Shown: positions 1-7,541 of the stretch, piece by piece
How positions within the stretch are numbered: position 1 is the stretch's first letter
Layout of the letters: each line of letters opens with the position of its first letter
NCBI GenBank assembly: GCA_964405775.1
Contig: CAYOPG010000064.1
Span: forward strand, 1 to 12,941
DNA: 12,941 nucleotides
Source: JAAZFF01 sp964405775
Lineage (GTDB): Bacteria > Verrucomicrobiota > Kiritimatiellia > RFP12 > UBA3636
Direction of reading: 5' to 3'
Notes under the pieces: generated by a model
The model's database searches: none
What the model saw: the letters and a program-made list of their open reading frames with translations, nothing else
Told to the model about the DNA's origin: nothing
Translations under genes and position numbers: made by a program

Positions 1-2
1 GC

Positions 3-22
3 CTCGGTACGTCCGAGTTTTT
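3..22 (+). terminator. Intrinsic terminator of an upstream gene outside the window
   Basis: A perfect 5-bp GC-rich stem (CTCGG at 3-7 pairing with CCGAG at 13-17) encloses a 5-base loop and is followed directly by five T residues (18-22). This is the classical layout of a rho-independent terminator for plus-strand transcription. The gene it would end lies left of the window and is not visible. The stem is short, so termination may be partial and some transcription could continue into the ribulokinase gene. Confidence 0.55.
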
Positions 23-98
23 GCTAGACTTAACAGCAGGGAAATTGTAACCTTTGCGCTGATTTTTGTCTTTTGCCCAAGGAGCATTTCGCGGATTT

Positions 99-1790
99 AT
101 GAGAGCCACATCATCCAAGTATTCGATAGGGGTTGATTACGGCACCAACAGCGTGAGGGCAGTAATCTTCGCGCTGGACAACGGTGCCGAGATTGCATCA
201 GGAGTTTTCGTTTATCCTACCGGAGAGGACGGTGTGATCGTCTCCGCCAGCGACCCACAGTTAGCAAGGCAAAACCCGGCCGACTACATTGAGGGCTTTT
301 TCTCGTCTGTTTCCACTGCCCTGAAAAAGGCCGCGAAGGCGGACAGGAAGTTCAAACCGGAGCATGTGGTTGGCATCGGGATTGACACAACTGGCTCGAC
401 GCCTATTCCTGTAGGCAAGGGCGGGATGCCTCTTGCTTTCGACAGAAAGTTCAAAGACAACCCCAACGCGTATGCTTGGCTTTGGAAAGACCATACGGCA
501 TACGCCGAGGCGGAGGCTATAACAGAAACTGCGCGCGAGATGAAGTTGCCGTATCTGGACAAGTGCGGCGGCAAATACTCCTCAGAATGGTTTTGGTCTA
601 AAATCTGGCATTGTCTCAAGGTCGACAAGCGCGTTTTCAACGCGGCGTATTCCTGGGTTGAGCTCAGCGATTTCGTCCCGGCTTTCATCACCGGCAACCT
701 CGACCCGCTTACAATGCGGCGCAATATATGCGCGGCCGGGCACAAGGCGATGTTCGCGGCGGAATGGGGCGGACTGCCATCGAAAGAGTTTCTAGGTAGA
801 CTATCGCCGCGTCTGGCGGAGTTGCGCGACAGGCTTTACGAGCAGGCCGTGCCGTCAGATTGGCCAGCGGGAGGTCTGAGTCCGTCTGTGGCGGAGAAGG
901 TCGGACTGCCGTCCGGTTTGCCAGTGGCGGTCGGCGCGCTGGACTGCCACCACGGAGCAGTCGGTAGCGGCATCAAGCCCGGAACACTCGTTAAAATCAT
1001 AGGAACCAGCACATGCGATGCGATGGTGGCGCCGGAGGGCACGGATGTGCCGGTCATCCCCGGAGTTTGTGGCATAGTCCCCGGCTCAATCATTCCCGGC
1101 ATGACAGGCATCGAGGCGGGGCAGTCGGCTGTCGGCGCCATATTCAAGTGGTATGTTGACAAGCATGCACCTGCGGAATTTTCCAAAGGGAACGCCTACG
1201 CGAACCTCGAAAAGGCGGCAGCAGAGCTAAAGCCGGGTGAATCTGGGCTGTTGGCGTTGGACTGGAACAACGGCAACCGCTGCGTACTCGTCGACCCGCT
1301 GCTGACTGGCGCCATCGTGGGCACCACTCTCCGTACGACCGCACCTGAACTCTACCGCGCGCTCGTGGAGGCGACAGCATTCGGTTCGCTGGTCATTATC
1401 CAGCGGGTTGAGGAATACGGCACGAAGATCAAGGACGTAGTCACCTGCGGAGGTCTTGCTGAAAAGAGTCCGCTTATGATGCAAATCTATGCAGACGTTC
1501 TGGGGCGCCCCATACGAATAAGCAGGAGTGCCCAGTCGTGTGCTCTCGGCGCGGCTATATTCGGGGCGCTTGTCGCCGGAGAGTTCTCAGGCGGGATCGC
1601 CGCCGCGCAAAAGGCGATGACAGGCACAAAGGACATTGTATATAAACCAATAAGAGCGAACGTGAAAACATACGGGAAGCTCTATGGACTGTACCGCAAA
1701 TTACACGACGCTTTCGGCGTGTCGGACTCAAGCGGGAATCTGGCGGACGTAATGAAAGAGCTTATTGAAATAAGAAAAAGCGTCCGCTGA
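99..1790 (+). CDS. araB: L-ribulokinase (FGGY carbohydrate kinase)
   Basis: The product is predicted to phosphorylate L-ribulose with ATP to L-ribulose 5-phosphate, the second step of L-arabinose use, in the cytoplasm. With the ATG at 99 it has 563 residues, the usual ribulokinase size. Visible FGGY features are the N-terminal phosphate-binding motif IGVDYGTNS (residues 10-18), a GALDCHHG segment with the likely catalytic Asp at 282, GTST at 302-305, and the C-terminal nucleotide-binding CGGLAEKSP segment from about 450. An upstream in-frame TTG at 66 would add 11 residues. ATG 99 was preferred because homology begins just after it and an AAGGAG sits at 79-84, although the 14-base spacing is long. 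The next gene follows after 17 bases. Other FGGY kinases (xylulokinase, glycerol kinase) are less likely given the overall length and sequence. No isomerase, epimerase or arabinose transporter gene is nearby, so the exact sugar is inferred from the family. Confidence 0.87.
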   Translation: MRATSSKYSIGVDYGTNSVRAVIFALDNGAEIASGVFVYPTGEDGVIVSASDPQLARQNPADYIEGFFSSVSTALKKAAKADRKFKPEHVVGIGIDTTGSTPIPVGKGGMPLAFDRKFKDNPNAYAWLWKDHTAYAEAEAITETAREMKLPYLDKCGGKYSSEWFWSKIWHCLKVDKRVFNAAYSWVELSDFVPAFITGNLDPLTMRRNICAAGHKAMFAAEWGGLPSKEFLGRLSPRLAELRDRLYEQAVPSDWPAGGLSPSVAEKVGLPSGLPVAVGALDCHHGAVGSGIKPGTLVKIIGTSTCDAMVAPEGTDVPVIPGVCGIVPGSIIPGMTGIEAGQSAVGAIFKWYVDKHAPAEFSKGNAYANLEKAAAELKPGESGLLALDWNNGNRCVLVDPLLTGAIVGTTLRTTAPELYRALVEATAFGSLVIIQRVEEYGTKIKDVVTCGGLAEKSPLMMQIYADVLGRPIRISRSAQSCALGAAIFGALVAGEFSGGIAAAQKAMTGTKDIVYKPIRANVKTYGKLYGLYRKLHDAFGVSDSSGNLADVMKELIEIRKSVR

Positions 1791-1807
1791 AGTTTCGGAA
1801 CACACAA

Positions 1808-3949
1808 ATGAGCAATAAAAACAGAATCAGAGCAATCAACAAAATCGTGGAGCGTCCGGCGGATCCGGTCTTCGAAGCTAAGCCCGCCAACATAGATTAC
1901 TACGGCATCGACGTTTTCAACGAGGACTCGATGCGGAAATACCTTGCCAAAGACACCGCCGAAAAGCTGCTCGCCACAATTAACAAAGGCGTTCCGCTTG
2001 ACGCCTCAATTGCAGGCGATGTTGCCCATGCCATGAAGGAGTGGGCCCTCGATCGCGGCGCCACTCATTACACGCACTGGTTCCAGCCTCTAACCTACGG
2101 TACGGCAGAGAAGCACGATTCGTTCGTCTCCCCAGTCAACCACGGGCGCGCCATCATGGCGTTTTCAGGCAAAAACCTAGTCGTCGGCGAGCCCGATGCA
2201 TCCAGCTTCCCGTCTGGCGGCATACGATCCACATTCGAGGCGCGCGGCTACACAGCGTGGGATCCAACGAGTCCGGCTTTCATCAAACGCCACGCCAATG
2301 GCGCCACGCTCTGCATCCCTACGGCGTTCTGCAGCTATAAGGGAGAAGTGCTCGATAAAAAGACGCCGCTGCTCCGCTCTATGCAGGCGCTTAAGGAGTC
2401 AATCGTGCGCCTCATGAGGTGCTTTGGTGTGCCAGACGACACGCCAGGTATGTCTCTCGGGGCGGAACAGGAATATTTTCTTATAGACAAGGCTTTCTAT
2501 TTTCAAAGACCTGATCTGGTTCAAACAGGGCGTACGCTTTTCGGCGCACCACCCCCCAAGCACCAACAGCTAGAGGACCACTATTTCGGATCGATCAAGC
2601 CGCGCATCCTCAAATTCATGACCCAAGTGGAAGAGGATTTGTGGAAGCTAGGCATACCAGCCAAGACACGGCACAATGAAACGGCTCCCGCACAGTTTGA
2701 GGTAGCCCCGATGTTCGAGGATCTTAACGTGGCTGTCGATCACAACATGCTGGTCATGGAAACGCTACGCCAGGTGGCGGAGCGCAACGGTCTGGTTTGC
2801 CTGTTGCACGAAAAGCCGTTCTCAGGCGTCAACGGTTCGGGCAAGCACAACAACTGGTCGCTCTCATACGGTAAGCGCAACCTTCTGGACCCCGGCACTG
2901 ATCCCGAACAGAACATGATCTTCCTCACCGTGCTCTCCGCCATAATACGTGGCGTGGATCTGCATGCGGATCTTCTACGGACCACATCCTGCAGCATCGG
3001 AAACGATCTCAGACTGGGGTCCAACGAAGCGCCGCCGTCAGTGATTTCCATATTCCTTGGTGAACAGCTAGAGGGAATTATAGACCAGATAGCGAAAGAA
3101 GGCGCCTCAAACGGCAGCAAAAAGCCGGGGACTCTCCGTGTCGGAGTGAACACTCTGCCACCGCTGCCACTGGATGCGACAGACCGAAACCGTACGAGTC
3201 CGTTCGCTTTCACTGGCAATAAATTCGAATTCCGCGCGCCAGGATCAAGCCTGTCGTGCGCCGCGCCCAACACGTTCTTGAACACGATAGTTGCCGACTC
3301 TCTGGATTTCATTTCCGAAAAGCTCGAGAAGGCCGCGGAAAGAGACTTCCAAAAAACGGTTCAGGCTACAATCCGCGACATTATTGTCAAGCACCGCCGC
3401 ATAATTTTCAATGGTAACGGCTACAGCGCCGAATGGGTCGCCGAGGCCGAGAAACGCGGTCTGCCGAATCTCAAAAACACACCGGAGGCTTTGAAACCAC
3501 TGCTCGACGCCGACAACCAGAGACTAGTGGAAAAGTACGGTGTGTTTTCAAAGGTCGAGATGAGTTCGCGCTACGAAGTATTCCTGTACGACTACAATCG
3601 CCGTCTTCGCATCGAAGGCGAGATTGCGCTGGAAATGGCCACCAGCATGGTTAGACCAGTCGCTCAGAAAGATTTCGCCCGGCTTTCAGACGCGCTTGCA
3701 AAAGCAAATTCAACCGGCATCAAGGAAGGGCTGTCTGGGCTACGCGTGGCCACTAAAGCCGCCGGACAACGGTTGGATCGACTGACTGAAGCCTGCGACA
3801 ATCTTAAGAAGTCGATCTCTGTGGAAAAGCACGAGGACATCATCAAGGACATGAAGGCATTGCGGGCCGTTGTTGACGAACTCGAACACGAGGTCGACGA
3901 TCAGGAGTGGCCGCTGCCGAAATATCGAGAGATGTTATTCATCTACTGA
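1808..3949 (+). CDS. glnN: Type III glutamine synthetase (GSIII)
   Basis: The product makes glutamine from glutamate, ammonia and ATP and is a main entry point of ammonia into metabolism. Its 713 residues match the GSIII class (about 700-730), far longer than GSI or GSII. Core glutamine synthetase motifs are visible: AEQEY at about 219-223 (metal-binding glutamates), NETAPAQFE from about 290, NGSGKHNNWS at about 342-351, SIGNDLRLGSNEAPP around 397-411 and the NRTSPFAFTGNKFEFR segment from about 461. The C-terminus ends in WPLPKYREMLFIY, typical of complete GSIII proteins, so the gene looks intact. A helical segment rich in charged residues (about 630-695) precedes it. The start lies 17 bases after the ribulokinase stop with only a weak GGA as ribosome binding site, so translation may be coupled to the upstream gene. 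GSIII is best known from Bacteroides, cyanobacteria and several anaerobic lineages. Confidence 0.95.
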   Translation: MSNKNRIRAINKIVERPADPVFEAKPANIDYYGIDVFNEDSMRKYLAKDTAEKLLATINKGVPLDASIAGDVAHAMKEWALDRGATHYTHWFQPLTYGTAEKHDSFVSPVNHGRAIMAFSGKNLVVGEPDASSFPSGGIRSTFEARGYTAWDPTSPAFIKRHANGATLCIPTAFCSYKGEVLDKKTPLLRSMQALKESIVRLMRCFGVPDDTPGMSLGAEQEYFLIDKAFYFQRPDLVQTGRTLFGAPPPKHQQLEDHYFGSIKPRILKFMTQVEEDLWKLGIPAKTRHNETAPAQFEVAPMFEDLNVAVDHNMLVMETLRQVAERNGLVCLLHEKPFSGVNGSGKHNNWSLSYGKRNLLDPGTDPEQNMIFLTVLSAIIRGVDLHADLLRTTSCSIGNDLRLGSNEAPPSVISIFLGEQLEGIIDQIAKEGASNGSKKPGTLRVGVNTLPPLPLDATDRNRTSPFAFTGNKFEFRAPGSSLSCAAPNTFLNTIVADSLDFISEKLEKAAERDFQKTVQATIRDIIVKHRRIIFNGNGYSAEWVAEAEKRGLPNLKNTPEALKPLLDADNQRLVEKYGVFSKVEMSSRYEVFLYDYNRRLRIEGEIALEMATSMVRPVAQKDFARLSDALAKANSTGIKEGLSGLRVATKAAGQRLDRLTEACDNLKKSISVEKHEDIIKDMKALRAVVDELEHEVDDQEWPLPKYREMLFIY

Positions 3950-3979
3950 CCCCGTACGCGGCCCCTGCCGCTCGATGCG

Positions 3980-4012
3980 CCTGATTGGTGCACACGCCCC
4001 TCTCAAATCAGG
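3980..4012. repeat. Inverted repeat between two convergent genes
   Basis: CCTGATT (3980-3986) and AATCAGG (4006-4012) form a perfect 7-bp inverted repeat around a 19-base spacer. It lies in the gap between the glutamine synthetase stop and the stop codon of the convergent oxidoreductase, which it overlaps. The position suits a bidirectional terminator, but there is no T-tract on either side and the stem is not GC-rich, so this is only a possible weak hairpin. Confidence 0.35.
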
Positions 4013-5006
4013 TAAAGCGAATGCGCGTATACGTGTCTGCAGATTCTCGCGCCAGCAGCGCCGCTCTGGTCACTTGTATAAGATCGCCACCTGTCATGCT
4101 GTTAGACGGGTTCCCGTCTATGCACTGGAGAAAATCCTCGAACTTGCCTTTCGGCGGCTTCTCGGTGAAAGTTTCGATTTTAGTTGCTGTAACCATGTGG
4201 CAGCGACCTGATTCGACCTCCAGAGTCCCGTCAGTTCCAACAACGCGAAGTCTGTCGTCGCCGTGGTTCAACTCCGGGTTCTCGGGTCTAAAGTAGTCTA
4301 TCGAGGCAGTGGCTGTGATGCCAGTTTCGAACTCAAACAGACATGTCGCGCTCATCTCCATGTCCCCGAGTCCTTTGTTGAAAGCGTTGGAATGCGATGC
4401 GCAAACCGACCGGAACGGAACGCGCCCTGCGAAATGGTACAACCATGATATGGCGTGTATGCCGACCCAGGGAATGAGTCCAGACGAGGTTTGCCGATTA
4501 GCGAAATAAGCCGCTCGTTTTCCGAGCTTGTAGGACTTTCGCGCATTCAGCAGTCTTATTGTGCCTATATCTGCCGCCAGTCGCGTCGCGCTCCACATGC
4601 CGGGCTCGTAATGCGGTCCGCACATCTGGGCAACCTTAACGTTTGGATTGCTCTTGAGACTGCCCTCAAGCTCGTCAAGTCCTTCAAGGGTGGTCGCGAC
4701 TGGTTTTTCACAAAACACGTGGATATTTCGCTTGACCGCCTCCACCGCCATTGATGAATGCTCTTCGAACGGTCCGCAGATCACGACCGCGTCCGGAGTT
4801 ATTACGTCCAGCATCTCACGGTAGTCGCCTTGGAAAACACGCGGAGTGCGTCCGAGTTTCCGCCCGCATGTCTCTGCGACACGCTCTGCCGGAATTTCCA
4901 CCCCCGCTCCACAGACCCCTGCTAATTCGCATTTCCCTGAGGAACTTAAGCCCTCCAGCGCAGTCTCCAGATGCCCCCTGTCTCCTATGACGCAAACTTT
5001 TTTCAT
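4008..5006 (-). CDS. Gfo/Idh/MocA family oxidoreductase
   Basis: This is a 332-residue predicted cytoplasmic NAD(P)-dependent oxidoreductase, probably acting on a sugar, sugar acid or cyclitol. The N-terminus is a Rossmann fold: a beta strand KKVCVIG (residues 2-8) runs into a degenerate glycine loop (GDRGH rather than GxGxxG). The family-defining EKP motif is at 100-102 in a CEKPVATT context, where the Lys is the usual catalytic residue. Later a GIHAISWLYHF segment matches the conserved GxHxxD-like helix of the C-terminal domain, but with Ser where Asp is common, which could affect substrate handling. Length is normal for the family and the frame is open throughout. It lies 85 bases downstream of the secretion ATPase on the same strand and converges on the glutamine synthetase. 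No Shine-Dalgarno precedes the ATG; see the promoter entry just upstream. The substrate cannot be read from sequence. Confidence 0.87.
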   Translation of the reverse strand: MKKVCVIGDRGHLETALEGLSSSGKCELAGVCGAGVEIPAERVAETCGRKLGRTPRVFQGDYREMLDVITPDAVVICGPFEEHSSMAVEAVKRNIHVFCEKPVATTLEGLDELEGSLKSNPNVKVAQMCGPHYEPGMWSATRLAADIGTIRLLNARKSYKLGKRAAYFANRQTSSGLIPWVGIHAISWLYHFAGRVPFRSVCASHSNAFNKGLGDMEMSATCLFEFETGITATASIDYFRPENPELNHGDDRLRVVGTDGTLEVESGRCHMVTATKIETFTEKPPKGKFEDFLQCIDGNPSNSMTGGDLIQVTRAALLARESADTYTRIRFT

Positions 5007-5012
5007 GCGCGT

Positions 5013-5041
5013 ATCTTATCACACACATCACACCCCGTAAA
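5013..5041 (-). promoter_or_regulatory. Candidate promoter giving a leaderless oxidoreductase mRNA
   Basis: On the minus strand TTTACG (5036-5041) and TAAGAT (5013-5018) are separated by exactly 17 bases, and each matches four of six consensus -35/-10 positions. The -10-like element ends six bases before the ATG at 5006, so initiation would fall at or next to the start codon. This fits with the lack of any Shine-Dalgarno there. Both hexamers are only moderate matches and could be chance. Confidence 0.3.
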
Positions 5042-5091
5042 CGGCTCGCACCGCCGGATGTGGCGACAACATTCGTGATGGGGTCTGGTCA

Positions 5092-6879
5092 TCACTCTTC
5101 ACGTGCATGCTGCTGGTTAGGGTTGTGATGGAAGGAAGGACGGCGCGTTATGCGCAACACTTCGCCGACAGTGGTGACTCCATCAACTGCGCAACGCCAT
5201 GCGTTGTGACGCAGCGTCGTGAAACCCAATGACAGGGCATGCTGAACCAGCGCCGATGTTGGAGCGCGATCAATAACGAGGCGGCGAAGTTCTTCATTCA
5301 TCGGGAACACCTCAAATACAGCCTGCCTGCCGCTGTAACCGATGTAGCGGCAGTTCGGGCAGCCACGCCCCCTATGGAACTGAATCGGAGATTCCAGACC
5401 GGGGAAGAGTCCCAGAGCCTCAGACTCTACGGGCTGGCTCTCTATATACGTTTCTCTACAGGTGGGACATATGCGGCGCAAGAGGCGCTGCGCGATCATG
5501 CCCTGCACGCTTGCCGCCACCAGATACGGCTCGACACCCATGTCCATCAGCCGCACTACCGCGCCTGCGGCACTTTGCGTGTGGAGGGTGCTCAGAACAA
5601 GGTGCCCTGTGAGAGAAGATCCAACCGCTATGCTGGCCGTTTCGGAATCGCGAATTTCTCCTATCAGAATGACGTCGGGGTCGTGCCTTAAAATTGATCT
5701 CAAACCTGAAGGGAAAGTGAACCCGATCTCCTGCTGAACTTGCATTTGTGTGACGCCCGCTAGATCGTACTCGATGGGATCTTCGAGAGTCACGATCTTG
5801 CGTTCATCGGTGTTCAGTTTCGCCAGGGTCGCGTAGAGGCTGGTGGTTTTGCCACTCCCGGTCGGCCCGGTGAACAGCACTATGCCGTGCGTCAAAGCCA
5901 TGAGATCTTCTATTTCCGCACGCTGTTGCTGCTCTAGACCAAGCTCCTCGAGATCGAGAAACGTGGACTGCCTGTTGAGAATGCGCAGGCTTATCGTCTC
6001 GCCATGGCGCGCCGGCAAAACTGAAACTCGAACATCGTAGGAGTGGCCGTCGGTGACGCGCGTGAAACGCCCATCCTGCGGCAGACGGCGCTCGGCAATG
6101 TTGAGCTGTGCCATGACCTTTATGCTCGACACGACGGCGCGCCGGTATTGGTCAATGCCTGCCGGAAGGGTAATGGGATAAAGAATGCCGTCGATGCGAA
6201 AACGCACCCGCAGACCGTTCTCCAGTGGCTCGACGTGTATATCGGTCGCATTCGCCTGAATGGCGTCGTCGATCAACTGCCCAACGAATCCAGATAACCC
6301 AGGTGAAGCTTCCGCTCCTCCGTCCTGATCGTCGCCGGTGCGTTTTTGCGTTTCAATATCAAGAAAACTTTGAAGGCCGACGCCGTAGAAGTGCTTGATG
6401 CTTTCCGAAAGTTCATTCGGAGTGCAGAGCGCCCATTTGATAGGGCAGCCGAGCAGCACGTGCAGTTGCTCGGTCTCGGAATGCGAAACGATTCGGTCGC
6501 ACGCCAGCACTATATGCTCCTTCCGCAGCAAGAGCGGCATTATGCGGCAGCGGCTTACGGTGGTTACCGGCACGCGTTCGACCGCCTCGGGCGCCACGCG
6601 TATTTCAGCAAGCGATATAGTGGGTATGCCGCTGATCGCGGAGAGCGAGTCGCGAAGCTGCGTTCCAGACAAAATGCCTTCGCGCAGTACCAGGTTCGTG
6701 ATCGGCTCTCCGAGCCAACGGGCACGGTGGCAGAGTTCTTCCACCTTGCGCTCGGGCACTTCATATAGCTCCGACAATTTAGCGCAAAAGGCCCTGGCTA
6801 GAGTCTCCGATGGGAATCCCAGTTTGTTTCCGGAGGTCGGATCGCGCGGGGTGTTGGCGGACGACTGGAACAGGTTCAC
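5092..6879 (-). CDS. gspE: GspE/PilB-type secretion/pilus assembly ATPase
   Basis: This is a 595-residue cytoplasmic hexameric ATPase that would power pseudopilus or pilus assembly. An N-terminal GspE/MshE-type domain spans about residues 45-170. A two-part ATPase core follows: Walker A GPTGSGKTT at 338-346, an aspartate box around LEDPIEY (365-371), Walker B with DVILIGEIRD (402-411), and a histidine box with H426 and H433 in TGHLVLSTLHTQ. A tetracysteine zinc motif, CPTC at 471-474 and CPNC at 507-510, is present as in GspE and PilB but not in PilT retraction ATPases. All catalytic residues look intact. The start codon is GTG, overlapping the previous stop as GTGA, and is fixed by a strong Shine-Dalgarno seven bases upstream. 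It is the last gene of the five-gene secretin operon. Choosing between T2SS GspE and T4P PilB is not possible from sequence alone. Confidence 0.95.
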   Translation of the reverse strand: MNLFQSSANTPRDPTSGNKLGFPSETLARAFCAKLSELYEVPERKVEELCHRARWLGEPITNLVLREGILSGTQLRDSLSAISGIPTISLAEIRVAPEAVERVPVTTVSRCRIMPLLLRKEHIVLACDRIVSHSETEQLHVLLGCPIKWALCTPNELSESIKHFYGVGLQSFLDIETQKRTGDDQDGGAEASPGLSGFVGQLIDDAIQANATDIHVEPLENGLRVRFRIDGILYPITLPAGIDQYRRAVVSSIKVMAQLNIAERRLPQDGRFTRVTDGHSYDVRVSVLPARHGETISLRILNRQSTFLDLEELGLEQQQRAEIEDLMALTHGIVLFTGPTGSGKTTSLYATLAKLNTDERKIVTLEDPIEYDLAGVTQMQVQQEIGFTFPSGLRSILRHDPDVILIGEIRDSETASIAVGSSLTGHLVLSTLHTQSAAGAVVRLMDMGVEPYLVAASVQGMIAQRLLRRICPTCRETYIESQPVESEALGLFPGLESPIQFHRGRGCPNCRYIGYSGRQAVFEVFPMNEELRRLVIDRAPTSALVQHALSLGFTTLRHNAWRCAVDGVTTVGEVLRITRRPSFHHNPNQQHAREE

Positions 6880-7541
6880 TTGGAAGCCTCCTCATTTTGT
6901 TCCGCGGCATCCGTCGTCTTAGAGGCTGTTGCTTCAGCGTCTGCTGACTCAGGCTCAGGATCCTGCGAGACACGAGGTATTTCGAACTTACTTCCATCTT
7001 CCCCGGTGAAAACTACGCTGCCCCTTGAAATATAGTCAAGCCGCCACCCCCCAATATTCTCGCCTTCCATCATGCGCAGGGTGGTTTTTTCGTTTGTGTC
7101 TTCAATAAACACAATCTGTAACCCGCTAGATGTCTTCATAAGCCCCCGATAGCGCAGTGAACCAAGCTCCTCGGCAGGATCCTGCGGCGGCGGTGGTTCA
7201 GGAGCAGGCTCCGCAGGTATAGGCGGAGGTTCGGGAACAGGCTCCTCCGGTTGCTGGGCGGTTTCGTCCGGACTGGGCAACGCAAAATAAACACTGTTGG
7301 GGGTGAATGGGCTGCTTGGAATATCACGAAAGCTTTCCTCGTCATACGGAAATTCAAACTCCGAGACCTCTCCTGCGACGAGCTTAGGTGCGGCGGGATT
7401 GGCTTTTGAGACAGGCTTTCGGCGAGCTTCCCAGCGGATCCAATAGGCTCCCTGCGCCAACAAGAGCAAGAAGATTGCTGCCACGGGGACGGACGGATGG
7501 CGGCGAAGAAATCTTTTCCATGCTGATTCTATTATCCTCAT
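6876..7541 (-). CDS. PilP/GspC-like inner-membrane alignment protein
   Basis: This is a 221-residue bitopic protein. It has a short basic cytoplasmic start, one transmembrane helix (about residues 18-34), a periplasmic linker, and a proline/glutamate-rich stretch (about 97-122). A small beta-rich domain at about 127-192 follows, with LRYRGLMKTSSGLQIVFIED, RMMEGENIGGWRLDYI and SVVFTGEDGSKFEI. That strand pattern and the 'effective level / distance from surface / value' arrangement resemble the GspC homology region and PilP, which contact the secretin N-domains. The acidic Ala/Glu-rich tail (about 193-221) looks disordered. Sequence similarity is too low to name it outright; the call rests on domain layout and its place between the PilO-like gene and the ATPase. 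The ATG overlaps the upstream stop as ATGA and has a GGAGGTG Shine-Dalgarno five bases upstream. Its likely role is linking the inner-membrane complex to the outer-membrane secretin. Confidence 0.7.
   Translation of the reverse strand: MRIIESAWKRFLRRHPSVPVAAIFLLLLAQGAYWIRWEARRKPVSKANPAAPKLVAGEVSEFEFPYDEESFRDIPSSPFTPNSVYFALPSPDETAQQPEEPVPEPPPIPAEPAPEPPPPQDPAEELGSLRYRGLMKTSSGLQIVFIEDTNEKTTLRMMEGENIGGWRLDYISRGSVVFTGEDGSKFEIPRVSQDPEPESADAEATASKTTDAAEQNEEASK
6887..6893 (-). promoter_or_regulatory. Shine-Dalgarno fixing the GTG start of the ATPase
   Basis: On the minus strand GAGGAGG lies seven bases before a GTG codon (6879-6877). It supports this GTG, which overlaps the TGA of the upstream gene in a four-base GTGA, as the real start and points to translational coupling. 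Confidence 0.7.

Noticed and set aside
284..745. 153-codon minus-strand open frame inside the ribulokinase gene
   Set aside because: Antisense to conserved kinase sequence with no independent evidence of coding.
2740..3312. 190-codon open frame on the minus strand inside the glutamine synthetase gene
   Set aside because: It is antisense to a well-supported conserved gene, with no family motifs and no ribosome binding site; a by-product of codon bias.
3950..4007. Strong intrinsic terminator after the glutamine synthetase gene
   Set aside because: Only a 7-bp inverted repeat with a 19-base loop and no T-tract was found, so it is listed as a repeat and not as a terminator.
5052..5065. CGCC/GGCG hairpin downstream of the ATPase gene as an operon terminator
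   Set aside because: The stem is only four base pairs and no T-tract follows in the transcribed direction.
6395..6922. 175-codon open frame on the plus strand opposite the ATPase N-terminus
   Set aside because: It lies opposite a confidently assigned gene, with Ser/Arg-rich low-complexity composition typical of shadow frames.
7190..7260. Short repeated GC-rich segments that look like a tandem repeat
   Set aside because: They are explained by codons of the proline/glutamate-rich linker of the PilP/GspC-like protein and are not exact tandem units.
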